Position numbers and translations under genes: made by a program. A DNA stretch of 64,000 bases from Ectobius pallidus. Its lineage: Eukaryota; Arthropoda; Insecta; Blattodea; Ectobiidae. Each line of letters starts with the position of its first letter. The stretch's first letter is position 1. The stretch spans positions 48,960,502 to 49,024,501 of the forward strand of contig CAXKWD010000008.1 of assembly GCA_964059195.1 (NCBI GenBank). The letters run 5' to 3'. Shown piece after piece: positions 44,646 through 55,716 of this stretch. The notes beneath the pieces are model-generated. The model was not told the DNA's origin. It saw nothing but the letters and a program-made list of their open reading frames with translations, and did no database searches.

Positions 44646-46021
44646 AGGTAGGTAAGCCAAAGGTGGCCCATGTTCCCAAGGTAGCCCGCTTTTCAGATTG
44701 GTTATTAGTTCAGCATTTACTCGGGAGATAGCACCAAATCCTAGTGTGGAGTCCTACTCTGGTGTCACATGCCGAAAATCAAGCCGTTGTGATGAATGCC
44801 AGCCATTTTATGCGAGTCATTGTGTTGAGTGATGCCGTGGACATTGTTCGTTGTTATTTTGATGTGACGAAGCTTATGATTTAAGGTACATTCAAGTCAA
44901 GGTAAGTAATCACTGTTTACTTCATCTGAAAGGTTATTTAATTCTGCTTCTGACAGAACCATATTCTATGAACTTTAAGCGTGGTTTAATGTAATTTAAT
45001 AACGAATTCCTGATATTTAAGCATGCTCCTATGGTGGCCCACCACCCGGGCTACCTTGGGAACTAGTGGGCCACCTTAGGGACTAGTGGACCACTTTAGG
45101 AGCTCAAATAGAAATATGTATATATGCAACTTCAGAAAAAGTCGTCTGCCCTAGAAGAAGATTCCAGCACTTTATCTGATACATCTGACAGCAATTCTTC
45201 AATTGATAACACTAATGATTCTTCGAATCCAGATGTAGGCGTTTCTAAGAATTCATTAACAATTTCTGCATTGATGAAGACACCAGAAGCCCCAGGAAAA
45301 AATCTGTGACTCCCAGAAGAAAAGCGTTAAACTATCGTGGACAAAAGGTAGTTGTATCGCTTTTTCAGCCGAAATCAACTGTGTCGACGAGGGATAAAAA
45401 AGTGACGGACAAAATATTATCTCAGAAAAAAGACATTGCTGTGCCAGGAACAAGTGGTCAGCAGAAACCATCAAAGTCAATTGAAAGTTGGTATTGCCAC
45501 TTGTGTAGGACTGACAGGATGATAGATATGAGACTCTGTACTCGATGTAGGCGATATATCCATGAAGAATGCGAGGGACTCACTGTACATGACAAAATTC
45601 CAGATTTTGTATGTTCTTTCTGTTTGGACTCTGATTAGAAGACCAAAAGTCATATTTGAATAGTTTTTTTTATTTATTAGTATTTAGTATGATACCAGTA
45701 AAGTGCTCTGTTAGCAATAATAAATAGATTTTCCATGCTTTAACTTTGTTTTTAATTTTCAGAACCCAGAATATAATTTTAAACTAATTTTCAGTCATGG
45801 GACACCTTTGGTACACCTGTGCTCAAGATGGCCCACGAGTTGCCATTTTAAAAAGTGTAAATATAATAATATATTTGATTAAAATATAAGCAATGCTCAT
45901 TACATTCCTTTTGGCCATGATATCAAGGTTTATGCTGTTATCTTTCAGCACTCTATCACTATTTAGGAAATTATTAAAAAATGTCAAAGCTTAACCCTGG
46001 CCACCTTTGGCTTACCTACCT
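44646..46021 (+). mobile_element. Pogo-class (Tc1/mariner superfamily) internal-deletion derivative
   Basis: Ends are AGGTAGGTAAGCCAAAGG and its inverse, extended by gtggcc, flanked by TA (44644-44645 and 46022-46023). Subterminal gtggccca and ctaccttggga motifs recur at 44665-44690 and 45030-45105. Only the transposase C-terminus is encoded. The DDE catalytic domain and the CENP-B-like DNA-binding domain are absent, so it could move only with help from another copy. Confidence 0.8.
45124..45638 (+). pseudogene. Pogo-type transposase C-terminus with intact PHD-like finger
   Basis: Two overlapping frames (45124-45309 and 45306-45638), one base apart, form the tail: a Ser/Asp-rich linker, TPRRKALNYRGQKVVVSLF, a basic stretch and a zinc finger WYCHLC, MRLCTRC, YIHEEC, FVCSFC. 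The spacing gives a full C4HC3 set, a PHD-like finger. Insect pogo/jerky-type transposases often end this way as I recall them. The first frame ends at a premature stop after APGKN, so the tail would not be made as one protein from an upstream start. Confidence 0.7.
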
Positions 46022-46023
46022 TA

Positions 46024-46560
46024 GAGCCTTTCCTTCGGTCCCTGTAATATGTGATGTGAGTTCAGTGTAAAAGCGTTGAGGTAACTGGGGTTCAGGTGTT
46101 GACCATGCCAGATAACTAAAACATTAGTTTGTTTGTTTGATCGTTTTTTTTCAAGAAAGACTGATACAGAAGGGATCTCAATTTCTGAATTTCAGATGTG
46201 TATTAGAACTAAATGGAGAAATTCAGCAACAACACGCAAGATTAGATATTTACGTTTTCAGTATAAGTTTCAAAGAGGACAGTATAATTTTTTACTGTAT
46301 TATACGTTTTTCTGCTGTTATTACTTATTTTCTGCTGTTTTTGCGGATCTGTCATTATAAGTTTGTGTTTGTAAATAAATAAATACAAAATGAGTGTTTG
46401 CAAGACGTAGGCAACTGTAAGATGAATGTTATAACCTGAGGATCTATTCCTGTTCTAAATTCAAAAACATTTATCTCAGGGTATAGACAAATTCATTGTC
46501 AGCTATGAAAAAAAGAAATGCGAGAACCAGAAATGGTTAGCGATATTAACAATATTTTCA
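46024..46560. other. Probable 3'UTR of the Tx1/L1-like element, then unassigned DNA
   Basis: Non-coding; an aataaataaata run at about 46373-46386 could be the polyadenylation signal and tail region. Nothing else recognised. Confidence 0.4.
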
Positions 46561-46900
46561 ATAAGAATAAATCAACTATTCTAATACCAGAGTTGTAGAA
46601 AAAAACAATAGTGGTGACTGTATACAAAACCAACGCAATGTGCATAATCTTACAGACATAAGTCTGCTGATACTATTATGAAAACTGTACACGAGAATCT
46701 TTGCAAACAGGTTAATTGTAACTGAGTGGTTAGAAGTATACGATCTAATCCCCCCTGGCAAAGTAGATTCAGGAGTAAGAAAAGAACGACTGTTAACATA
46801 TTTGTAATGAAAACCATTTTAGACAAATACCTTACTAGGAAAATGGGTTACATTTACTGGCGTTTTGTTGATTTATAAAAGCTTTCAATTACGGTATAAA
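46560..46900 (+). pseudogene. Non-LTR reverse transcriptase relic
   Basis: The plus strand shows TDISLLILL and KLYTRIFANRLIV, then in another frame SKKRTTVNIFVMKTILDKYL and TRKMGYIYWRFVDL followed by a stop and KLSI. These are RT fingers and the start of motif A (FVDL-KAF type). Several stops and shifts; about 340 bp remain, ending before motif B. The family is uncertain, possibly a distant RTE or L2-type branch. Confidence 0.55.
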
Positions 46901-49900
46901 TTTAGATAAATAGGTCTAAGTAACATTTTACAAATAATATAGCGGCGACAACATAAATTCTGTATAAGAATTAACCAACATGTTTGGACCACAATGACGA
47001 CCTCCCAAATAGGAGTAAGTCAAGAATGAAAACTTAGCCCCATGTATTTAATATACTATAAAGGATATAATAATAGAAGTAATAACTTGACACCAGCCGA
47101 CAGTAAAGAATATATCAATGCCGGGCCTAAAATTTGCAGACGACCAAATGCTAACTCCCACTACCCCAACAGGGTTACAAAGAAGTGTTGAGGTGGTTAG
47201 TAGTCCAATCACCTGGAAATGGTCCGAAGTTAATGATTTTTTAATATGTTGTATGTGGGTATTCTGTGGTGTAGAATCCAAGTTTTCCAATTCCAGAACC
47301 CTGTGCGAACTTCAGGTAGCCGAAAAACCTCGACATTTTTGGACTTTTTTTCAGTGTTTTCCTTATATCTCCTAAACAACGCGTTTTATCCTAAAAATCT
47401 CCCTTACAAAAGTTAAAGGCCATTAAATTTCCTACTATTTGCACTTTTTTAAAACCATTTACATACAGAGAATTCTATGAAATCTGAAGATGCAATAAGT
47501 TCCTCTAGATTTGAATATTGAATGGCTTATTTCTAATCACTATTGTATTTAGCCAATTTTAATGTAAAATTACTAAAGATAAGCTGGAACATTTTTTAGC
47601 CGTACTCATTTGTAGTCAAACTCTTAATGTATCTATTTTAAAAATTACATAATATAGTTAAGACTTCTAATAAGAAAATTTGGAAACACAAGAAACAAAG
47701 TAATAATTTCAATTAAGATTAAACAGAAATACTTTTAACCTAACTTTATAGTAATCTAAGTTGTCAAATAATTGATAGATAAGAAGTTATATTATAATTA
47801 AACGTATTATTTTTATAACAAAAGAATAAATAAAACTTTAATATCAAGTTTTAGTGACAAACAAAAAATTAATGATTTTACAGTGTTAGAAAATATTCAT
47901 TGTACAATAAGTAAAAATAAATTATATGACAATTGTATATTGATATGTTATAATAAAATTCAATGTACATGGATGTATATAATCCCAAATTTTATTCACA
48001 TTCGGAATTGAATGCATTATATGGTGTATATAACGATTACTAGGTGGAAATACTTACAAGATTTGAATTATTATCTTATACTAGTTGATACCACAAATTA
48101 AGCTTCATAATGAAGTTTATTAACAAAAATAATGATGACTATATCGGAAATATCTCACAATATTTGTTAGTTAATACTTCCTTTTTGTATTATTTAGAGC
48201 CTATCTGCTGTAATTTTTCATTCGTCTTATTGACACATAAACATTCTAGAAGAGCCCAGTAAACAAGGAAGTATGTATAGTAGCCTCGTGTCCTCTTTAA
48301 AAATGGAAAATTACAAACATATTTTTTGGTCTGGGAAGATGGAACGCCATTTAAAAGCATGGTACGTGCAGACGACAACTGGAAAAACAAGTGACGAACG
48401 GCTAGCGCGTACCGGCTAGTGCACCCACGCTATCTGTCGGAGAAGTTTGGCAAGTTACGTCCCTATTATGGATGTATAAAAATGTATTTTGTAAAAATTT
48501 ATACTACATGTGATAATATGTGGATATATTAACTAAGTAGAAAATATGTAAATTATTACAAACAATCCATTAAAATTGATTCATAAAATCCTACGGCGGT
48601 TCGGGGGTGGCGATAGAAAGAATGTTCGTACTGGGCGCCAAGTATAATGCATATACTAAATTTCTGGTTGTTTGTGAACCCGCCTCCGGTAAGTCAGTCG
48701 GTCTACAAACACTCCACTCTAGCCTCAAGGTAGGAAGCGAAGGACAATTTAATTTTATTATTATTAAAATAATAATACTGTTTTTCAGAACACGATAAAT
48801 TAGTTATTTATTCAAAACTAGCAATGTTAAGATCTGACGGTAATAAATACAGCACTGTTACAAAAAGATAGTTGTTGATAATAAAGTTTCTTATGTAGAT
48901 CGATGGTGATGGTACAATAGCTTTGCGGTATAATATCTTCATTGCTCGCGGATATGTCCAAAATATTATAATCCCGAAATTGTTATGGTAGGAAATTTTC
49001 TAAGTTCAGATAGTATTTTATGATGAAAAGTTAAAGTTCAATTAATTGTTACAACTCGGAGCGGAGCTCCAGATGAGAAGTAGTTAAAACTTGCAGCGGG
49101 TCTCCCGACGAAAGGTTTTATAAAAGTAACACTCAGAGCAGAGCTCCCAGAGCTCCCGATAAGAAGTGATTTTAGTCTGAATGCCGAGATCTTAGAAAAC
49201 CTCGGATACTCAATTATTACCACCACCCTTCTTGATTACTATTGGTGCATAAAGTCACATGGCACCATAAACATATTTTCATTGGTAATTCTTTTAACCA
49301 ATAATATTACTTCTCTAACGACACAGAGCTACTCCGGTTATCCATGCTTGCTGTTACCAGCATCTTAATGTTCGAGCATTCTAAAAACGACTTTCCTGGA
49401 GAAACCGCACGGCTATTGTCTCATCACGACAAGTAAGAAGTTTCACCCTCAACACAAAAGGCGGCTTCTTAAAATAACTCAGTGTATAAGTACCTTTTCA
49501 CATCAATCTGGAAAAGTATGGTCACAGCTACCTGGTTACAATGTTCGGCGCTCGGCCTGATACCGAAAGGGATTTCCTGGCTTCTCCCGTCTCTCCAAAG
49601 CTTATAACTACAATTATTTCATTTTATTAAACGTTTAAAATGAAATTGTTTAACTTTTAAACCTTGCTTTATTGATAAAATTGAATATTAATACAAATAA
49701 AATCAGGTAAACTGATGTAACAAAGTGCCAGTATGTTTTTGTTTAATCAGTTATGATAGCAATTATGATATGCAGAATACAAAAAAAAAAGTGAAATTGG
49801 CCGGTTTCGCGATTTAAACCATGGAACTCCAGAATGTGAGGCCAAGACTTTACCATCACAGCAACCTGGGTCAGTTTAACGGTCTAGTTGGATAAGCGCA

Positions 49901-50040
49901 TGTAAAGTAATAGTGTTATTTGTCATAGCTAACTGTATTTTAATTGTCAAAGCCTTATAAGATCACAGTAGATCAATTGACTATGTTGTCATGATAACTG
50001 ATTTGCATTTCATAAATACTTTCGAATACGTATATTACCA
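46901..50040. other. No gene recognised; probable SINE and small repeats
   Basis: Very AT-rich. At about 49045-49175 the motif gagctcc-ga-gagaagt recurs three times. At 49795-49885 the minus strand has box A TGGTAAAGTCTTGG and box B GGTTTAAATC around a CCTCACA anticodon-loop-like run, resembling a tRNA-Val-derived SINE head. No protein family is recognised in the remaining sequence. Confidence 0.4.
49795..49885 (-). repeat. tRNA-like SINE head
   Basis: On the minus strand gttgctgtgatggtaaagtc leads into cttggcctcacattctgg and ccatggtttaaatcgcg, the D-arm, anticodon-arm and T-arm order of a tRNA, with box A and box B at the usual spacing. The B box has drifted (GGTTTAAATC). Confidence 0.45.
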
Positions 50041-50805
50041 TAAAATAGGCAATAAATTGAGCATTACTCCAAAACAGGTCAACCGATTTTATCCAAAATG
50101 AATAGACGTCTTCCCATGGACATTATAAATGTGTATACCAAGTTTCATAAAAATCCGGTAAAGCATGTTTGAGTTACCGCGTCTTTAAAATAGACACTAA
50201 ATTGGGTATTACTCCGGTACCGCTCTAGCGATTTGGTCCAATATCAGTAGACGTCTTCCCATTTACATTGTCAATGGGTATACAAAGTTTCACGAAAATG
50301 CAATAAAGCATATTTGAGTTATCGCGACTTCTAGTATATTAACATATAATGCACTAAATTGGGCATTATTCCGGTACGGGCCAACCGATTTAGTCGAATA
50401 TCAATAGACGTCTTCCCATGGACATTATAAATGCGTATACGAAGTTTCATAAAAATCCGATAAAGCGTATTTGAGTTATTGCGCCTTTAAAATAGACACT
50501 AAATTGGGTTTTACTCCGGTACCGGTCAGATTAGGTTAAAATTCAATAGGATACTTCTCATGGACGTCATAAATACGTATACCAAGTTTCATGGAAATCC
50601 GATACAGCGTATTTGAGTTATCGCGCCTTTCTCTTAGAGAGGCGCTATAATCTATTCAAATAGGCACTAAATTGGGCATTACGCCGGTACCGGTAAACCG
50701 ATTTGGTTCAATATGAATAGGGTTCTTCCTATGGACATTATAAATATGTTTTCCATTTTCATGAAAATCCGAAAAAGCGTATTTGAGTTATGGCGCGTAC
50801 AGGCA
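50040..50805. repeat. Tandem array of about 150-bp units
   Basis: Five imperfect units begin near 50045, 50187, 50349, 50491 and 50661. Shared landmarks are cactaaattgggcattactc, caatagacgtcttcccatgg, acattataaa, accaagtttcat and gcgtatttgagttatcgcgc. Spacing varies from 142 to 170 bp. A ggacggacggac run (50811-50825) closes the array. Confidence 0.8.
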
Positions 50806-50829
50806 CACGGACGGACGGACGGACAGAAG

Positions 50830-51204
50830 GACAGACATTTTTCGTTCCCATACACAATCTCATAAAGTACCATACTGGCACTTAATAATGAATGTTTCAT
50901 TTGCTCCTGGTCATTTTGATAATTAAATGAATATACTTTGTACTAATTAGAGTAATTAATTATTTATCTATTTTAATTTAACTTATTAATTTCTTGCTAG
51001 GATACTTGTACTGCTATAAGGCTTAACCTCTTTGCTCCCGATTGCTAGACGGCATCATCTTTTAGTAATTCCTCTCCCTTGTGAGCAATGATCTCATCGA
51101 TGGCGTCCTCCTTTGCTGCCATTGCAGTCAGCGTTGTACGAAGCATTCACTCCTAACAGGAAGAAGGCCCTGGTAGCAGAAAATGCGCAGTAAATGACTG
51201 CATA
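50830..51204. other. No gene recognised
   Basis: AT-rich sequence between the tandem array and the CXC-domain pseudogene. It may contain the decayed upstream part of that gene. Confidence 0.35.
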
Positions 51205-52425
51205 AGGTTGTCACCCACGTTCGAATCAGTGTGCAATACCTACGTGGTTTACGTACAGAGACACTTTGGGTGTAATGCGATAGCAGTATTCGATGGATAC
51301 CCTAGTGACGTCGCTTATCAGAACACCAAAGCAGCTGAACGATGTCCCCGGGATTCGCTGCAATAGTCCATAAAATTTTTATTTTCGTTAACAACGGCCG
51401 TTACGCTGTCACAAGAAAAATTTCTGTCCAACGACACCAACAAGAGAAACTTTATTTCAATGGTGATGACTGAAATGGCAGCAAAGGGTATCGTGGTAAA
51501 GCTGGCAATAAAAGGCACCTATGTCATGATAGTGAGAACTGAAATATCTAAGGCTGCTGACTTCGATGGTGTTACTTTCACAGGTGAATACGTAGATCTC
51601 TTAATACTGCTGATTACTTCTGGCTCTTCTCCAAAGAACGTTTATTTCCAAATGAGTGGGAGAGTTAATGCCCCCAGTGTTTTGTATTCGTCAGCTGCGT
51701 GCGATTACAGTACTCAGGAAATTATTTTCCTTCATGCAGCAAGCGGGTGTGATTTTACATAAAACCCATTTGGACAAGGAAAGAAGAAAGTTTTCACTAT
51801 TTATGGGAAAATCCGTTCTCTGTCTGACATCGATAGTGTTCTCAAAGATGACGAAGCAACACCACGCCAAATTTCGGAAACAGGGCAAAAGTTTCTTGTG
51901 ATACTGTACGGTGGAAACTCTGGACGATCTTCGCTACCAAATATTTTCCAACTCCGTGACAAATCCAAATCCAACCTTGACAGATTTCCCCCCTGCACAA
52001 GACGCTGCCCGGTACCATTCTTTTCGTACCAAGACGTGACTCGACAACGAAAAGTTACTGTCAGTTTAACGAAACCTGGGCTGATCACCATAACAATTAC
52101 CATGGGTGCAACTCCAGAAAAGTGGCTGCACATGATACAATGCAAGTGCAAGACAGGGTGTAGCATCGGGTCTTGCAGCTGCAAAAAAGCAGAACTCCGG
52201 TGCTCAGCCATCTGCCAAAAGTATGCAGGAAAAGCTTGCGAGAATTCGCCTGAGACCGACATCAACGAGGAAGACACGGACATTGACTGCGACGACGAGG
52301 AATACATTATCGATGAGATCATTACTCAGGAGGAAGAGGAATTTCTGAGAGTTGATGACGAATTGCCAGGAAGAATGGGGAAGAACGACTTATCACACTC
52401 CAACTATTCTCTCAGAAAACGCTAG
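51205..52425 (+). pseudogene. CXC-domain protein of a multi-copy invertebrate family, two in-frame stops
   Basis: One reading frame of about 407 codons holds from 51205 to 52425, broken only by TAG at 51364 and TAA at 51760. In order: VYVQRHFGCNAIAVFDGYP, a segment with DLLILLITSGS, FLHAASGCDF and FGQGKKKVF, and a Cys-rich block CKCKTGCSIGSCSCKKAELR followed by CSAIC, then an acidic tail (EEDTDIDCDDEEY). The middle resembles a PIN/FEN-like nuclease layout with spaced acidic residues, and the Cys block a tesmin/TSO1 CXC motif. I recall this layout from repeated, unnamed genes of insects and cnidarians, probably transposon-linked. Function unknown. Confidence 0.5.
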
Positions 52426-53247
52426 ATATAGCTTTTTATGGCTCATAGAGGATGTCGATTGTTGCATTCTGTTGCTTCTACACATCATGCCTGGGAGGGG
52501 TTGAAATTAGAAGAAACATAAATTCTGGTTATGTAAGATTGTATTGTCTTTATGGAAAATTTTATTTCTCACTCTCATGTTATCATACAACCGGTTCGCG
52601 GCTGAAATAAAAAAAAAGATAACACTTTCATACTTTCCTCCCGAAAAACCTGGGACATAATATACACCGGCATAGGACTGAAAATGTTCCATCCCATTTT
52701 GTCTTCTTTCAGATGCTTAGGGTCTATGATAAACATCCCTATTTCTCAACTAATACAAAGCCTACAGCTATGAATAACGTATCAGTGGATCGGATTTTTT
52801 ACAGACTGCTGATATAGCATACTCATTGGCAAACACTTAAGCTGTCCCTGCAATACGACCGCTTATTCTACATCAAATGTGAATTGAGAAAACTATATTT
52901 TCAATGTCGAGGGTAGAGAAAGTTATGTGACTGCATTACAATGTGCTTTATTTTCGTGGATTTTATTCTTCAAGAATTATTTTTACCCATGTATTACATC
53001 GCTAGCATCAGAATTCGTTAAAGTCCAATATTATGTAGTGTCCAAAGCCCTATGTAAACTGTGTAAACAATACACTGTTGTCTTGACAACTGAATTGGAT
53101 TTAATTTTTCAGTATAATATTCTCACAAATTATATAAATTTTCAAGGGAAGGAGTGATTTGTTTGAATTTTAATGTTGACCGCGTTACTTCCCGGGCTTA
53201 ACTAGGTATGTGTGCAATATTTCATGTAAATTGGTAAAGAAATGTAG
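52426..53247. other. No gene recognised
   Basis: Only short frames. A 76-codon hydrophobic frame at 52927-53157 has no family motif and no support. Confidence 0.4.
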
Positions 53248-53656
53248 TTTGTTAAAAAATTATTTCAATCCACCTTATACCCTCATTAATTGTAAGTTAG
53301 GATAGAACGTAGGAAATGCCAAGAACATTCATAAAGGTTTATAATATTTATTTGTATTGTATGTTCAAAAAGTTATTGTTGTAATTGATGGTACATTATG
53401 ATACACAAACATCACATAAGATCTGCCATATATATGTATAGGCTTGTTAGATATAAGATATAACTTAAAAATTAAAAGGATAACATTTAAAAATTACATG
53501 GAGTAATATTGTCCGTTGATATTATACAACTTGCGTTAACATAGATCTTTGTATATTACAATATTAGAAAAAATCGAAAGCATATGGGTTTGTTTTGGAT
53601 GGATAAATAAATTAATGTGAAACCATGTTAGTCATAACTTATCTAACTTATTATTA

Positions 53657-54611
53657 GGGCCCGGGGGTTTAGCCACAAAAACATTACATCAGGTTAGTGG
53701 TGACTGGGATATAGCCGTATGTAAACACGAGGGAAGAGGTGACTCGCTCTCAGTGGCGCACTTTAATACGAACATTCAAGTTCAAGGGCAGTGCAACTAG
53801 TCTAGTGAAATGATAGACACAGCGTCATAGAATATTTTGCACATTTAATCGTAAATCACAGAAACAAAATATATTTCCTAGTAAAACGAACATAAATATA
53901 CACAACCAATGCTTTAATATTTGTTAACAATATTCACAGTGAAAATTAAAAGGCAATTTATACATTATGTCTGTGCATACGCTTTGTTGCAGTGAATGGC
54001 AATATACATTTTGAAGTTTTCAAAAGAAAAATATCTTCTATTTTCCTCCAAAGAAGATCTTCAATGGTAAAAACTTCTCTCTACGTCTCATGACGTGACG
54101 GGGGGATGAGATATTAGTGTTTCCCTTGTGTGGGTACACATCATGGTCTTCTGTAGAACTTTCCAGTGCACCAGGTTAAAACAGTAGAAAAATCCTGCAT
54201 TTTTCTGGATAATTTTTCTTTTTATTTCTGCTGCACCTGTAGAAGTATTCCATCTTCAGGTTGACTCTTACCTATGAATAATTCCTCCACGAGTCTAGAG
54301 CTTGTGCCATTTACATATTTTGTCTCTCTAGAAGAGTGATACATCTACACAGTTGCCAAAATTATTTGCAATGAACTTGATATTACTTAGTAGGCCTAGC
54401 TTTTCTAAACAAAAGGCAAAACATTTTCTGGAGCAGCACCCCACTCATTTTAGCTATGATCCGCCACTGGTTGTCAAGAACGCACAACACACAACGTCGT
54501 CAACAGAACACTAAACTGCCACATGCAGTGTAAGTTGTTTACTAACTCAGAAAGCTTTCTATGTCTTGTGCACCACTAACTTGACGAATTATTGGCTAAA
54601 CCCCCGGGCCC
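53657..54611. mobile_element. TA-flanked inverted-repeat element
   Basis: Ends are GGGCCCGGGGGTTTAGCCA and its perfect inverse, flanked by TA (53655-53656 and 54612-54613). The 955-bp interior encodes nothing recognisable. The TA target suggests the Tc1/mariner superfamily. Confidence 0.7.
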
Positions 54612-54806
54612 TACTTATTATAAGTAACGTCCATGTAAGTAAATGTTAATTCGAGGATTATTCTTTGTGTATTTATGTACTGTGTCAAAACAGTTATGTT
54701 AATCAATATTTGTACAACTTGATGTTAAAAAGTTTTTCTTAAATGTTCGTATGTACTTGTAGTATATTCAGTGTATTTGTATGCACTTGTAAAATCAATG
54801 TACTTA

Positions 54807-55580
54807 CAGATTTAGTATAATATTAAAAATGTCCATTTGTTGAGTTTTCTTCAATTCTTATTCTTCTTTTTTCTTTTTCTTTTTCTTTTTCTTTTTTCTT
54901 TCTTCTTTCTGGTGATGTTTCGTATTGTTGTATCTAGTTTAGTTGAATATCTTCTTTCTTCTTTTTTGTAAACTGTTGGTATTATGATGTTGTTGGCAAC
55001 TTCCAAAACGCTATCCTATAGTAATTATTATGTGGAATGCATTTCGACTTTAAGAAAAGTCATCTTCAGCAGATTTAGTATAATATTAAAAATGTCCATT
55101 TGTTGAGTTTTCTTCTATTCTTACTCTTCTTTTTTCTTTTTTCTTTCTTCTTTCTGGTGATGTTTCGTATTGTTGTATCTAGTTTAGTTGAATATCTTCT
55201 TTCTTCTTTATTGTAAACTGTTGTTATTATGATGTTGTTGGCAACTTCCAAAACGCTATCCTATAGTAATTGAATCGGCACATTCTAAAAGGGCCTCAGT
55301 CACAAAAAATGGCAAACTGAGTTATGCATGAAAATGGCATTTTATACGCTAATGTATAATGTATAAATGTTAATATAGTAAAAAAGGGTAGCGTTGAGGT
55401 AAGTAATACCTTCCAGTAAAGTTAATTAGTTTTTAACAAAATTTAGGGTTGCTTAGAAACAGTTTTTTTCGTCTTTCTCGAAACTGGGTTGCTTGGACTG
55501 AGGCCCTTTTAGCATGTGCCGATTCAATTATTATGTGGAATGCATTTCGACTTTAAGAAAAGTCATCTTCAGCCTGTTTA
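54807..55580. repeat. 263-bp direct duplication, second copy interrupted by a MITE
   Basis: The unit starting cagatttagtataatatt at 54807 recurs at 55070. Both copies contain a TTCTTT-rich run, ggtgatgtttcgtattgttg, ggcaacttccaaaacgctat and end with gactttaagaaaagtcatct. The first copy preserves the uninterrupted site of the MITE at 55272-55525. Confidence 0.85.
55272..55525. mobile_element. 254-bp MITE with AATT target duplication
   Basis: Ends GAATCGGCACATTCTAAAAG and its inverse (one mismatch), continuing into ggcctcagtc, flanked by aatt (55268-55271 and 55526-55529). The first copy of the surrounding 263-bp duplication has a single aatt at the matching place, giving a natural empty site. 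The superfamily is not certain from a 4-bp TSD alone. Confidence 0.85.
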
Positions 55581-55716
55581 ACAAGTATACGAAAGAAGAG
55601 GATACAATACAAATAAATATTATAAACCTTTATGAATGTTCTTGGCATTTCCTACGTTCTACCCTAATTTACAATTAATGAGGGTATAAGGTCGATTGAA
55701 ATAATTTTTTAACAAA

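Larger units (their letters stand above)
26040..46390 (+). mobile_element. Tx1/L1-like non-LTR retrotransposon, split by four nested insertions
   Basis: Host element pieces on the plus strand are 26040-29164, 32436-32596, 34329-35679, 44473-44645 and a 3' region after 46024. Subtracting the Sola-like, THAP, I-clade and pogo insertions leaves about 5-5.5 kb. It has ORF1 with a CCHC knuckle, then ORF2 with APE-type endonuclease, RT and a C-terminal CCHC. Coding continuity across every junction supports the reconstruction. Exact outer ends are not resolved: the 5' end is somewhere in 25900-26090, and an aataaataaata run at about 46373-46386 may mark the 3' tail. Confidence 0.75.
53248..55716. 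mobile_element. Inverted-repeat element with 115-bp ends, unclassified
   Basis: 53248-53362 and 55602-55716 are inverted copies of about 115 bp starting tttgttaaaaaattatttca, with about 93% identity. The interior has no transposase; it contains a TA-flanked element (53657-54611), a 263-bp direct duplication and a MITE. No clear target duplication was found at the outer ends, so the family is open. Confidence 0.55.

Noticed and set aside
46133..46382. Two overlapping 75-81-codon hydrophobic frames
   Set aside because: AT-rich non-coding DNA in the probable 3'UTR region; no motif or conservation signal.
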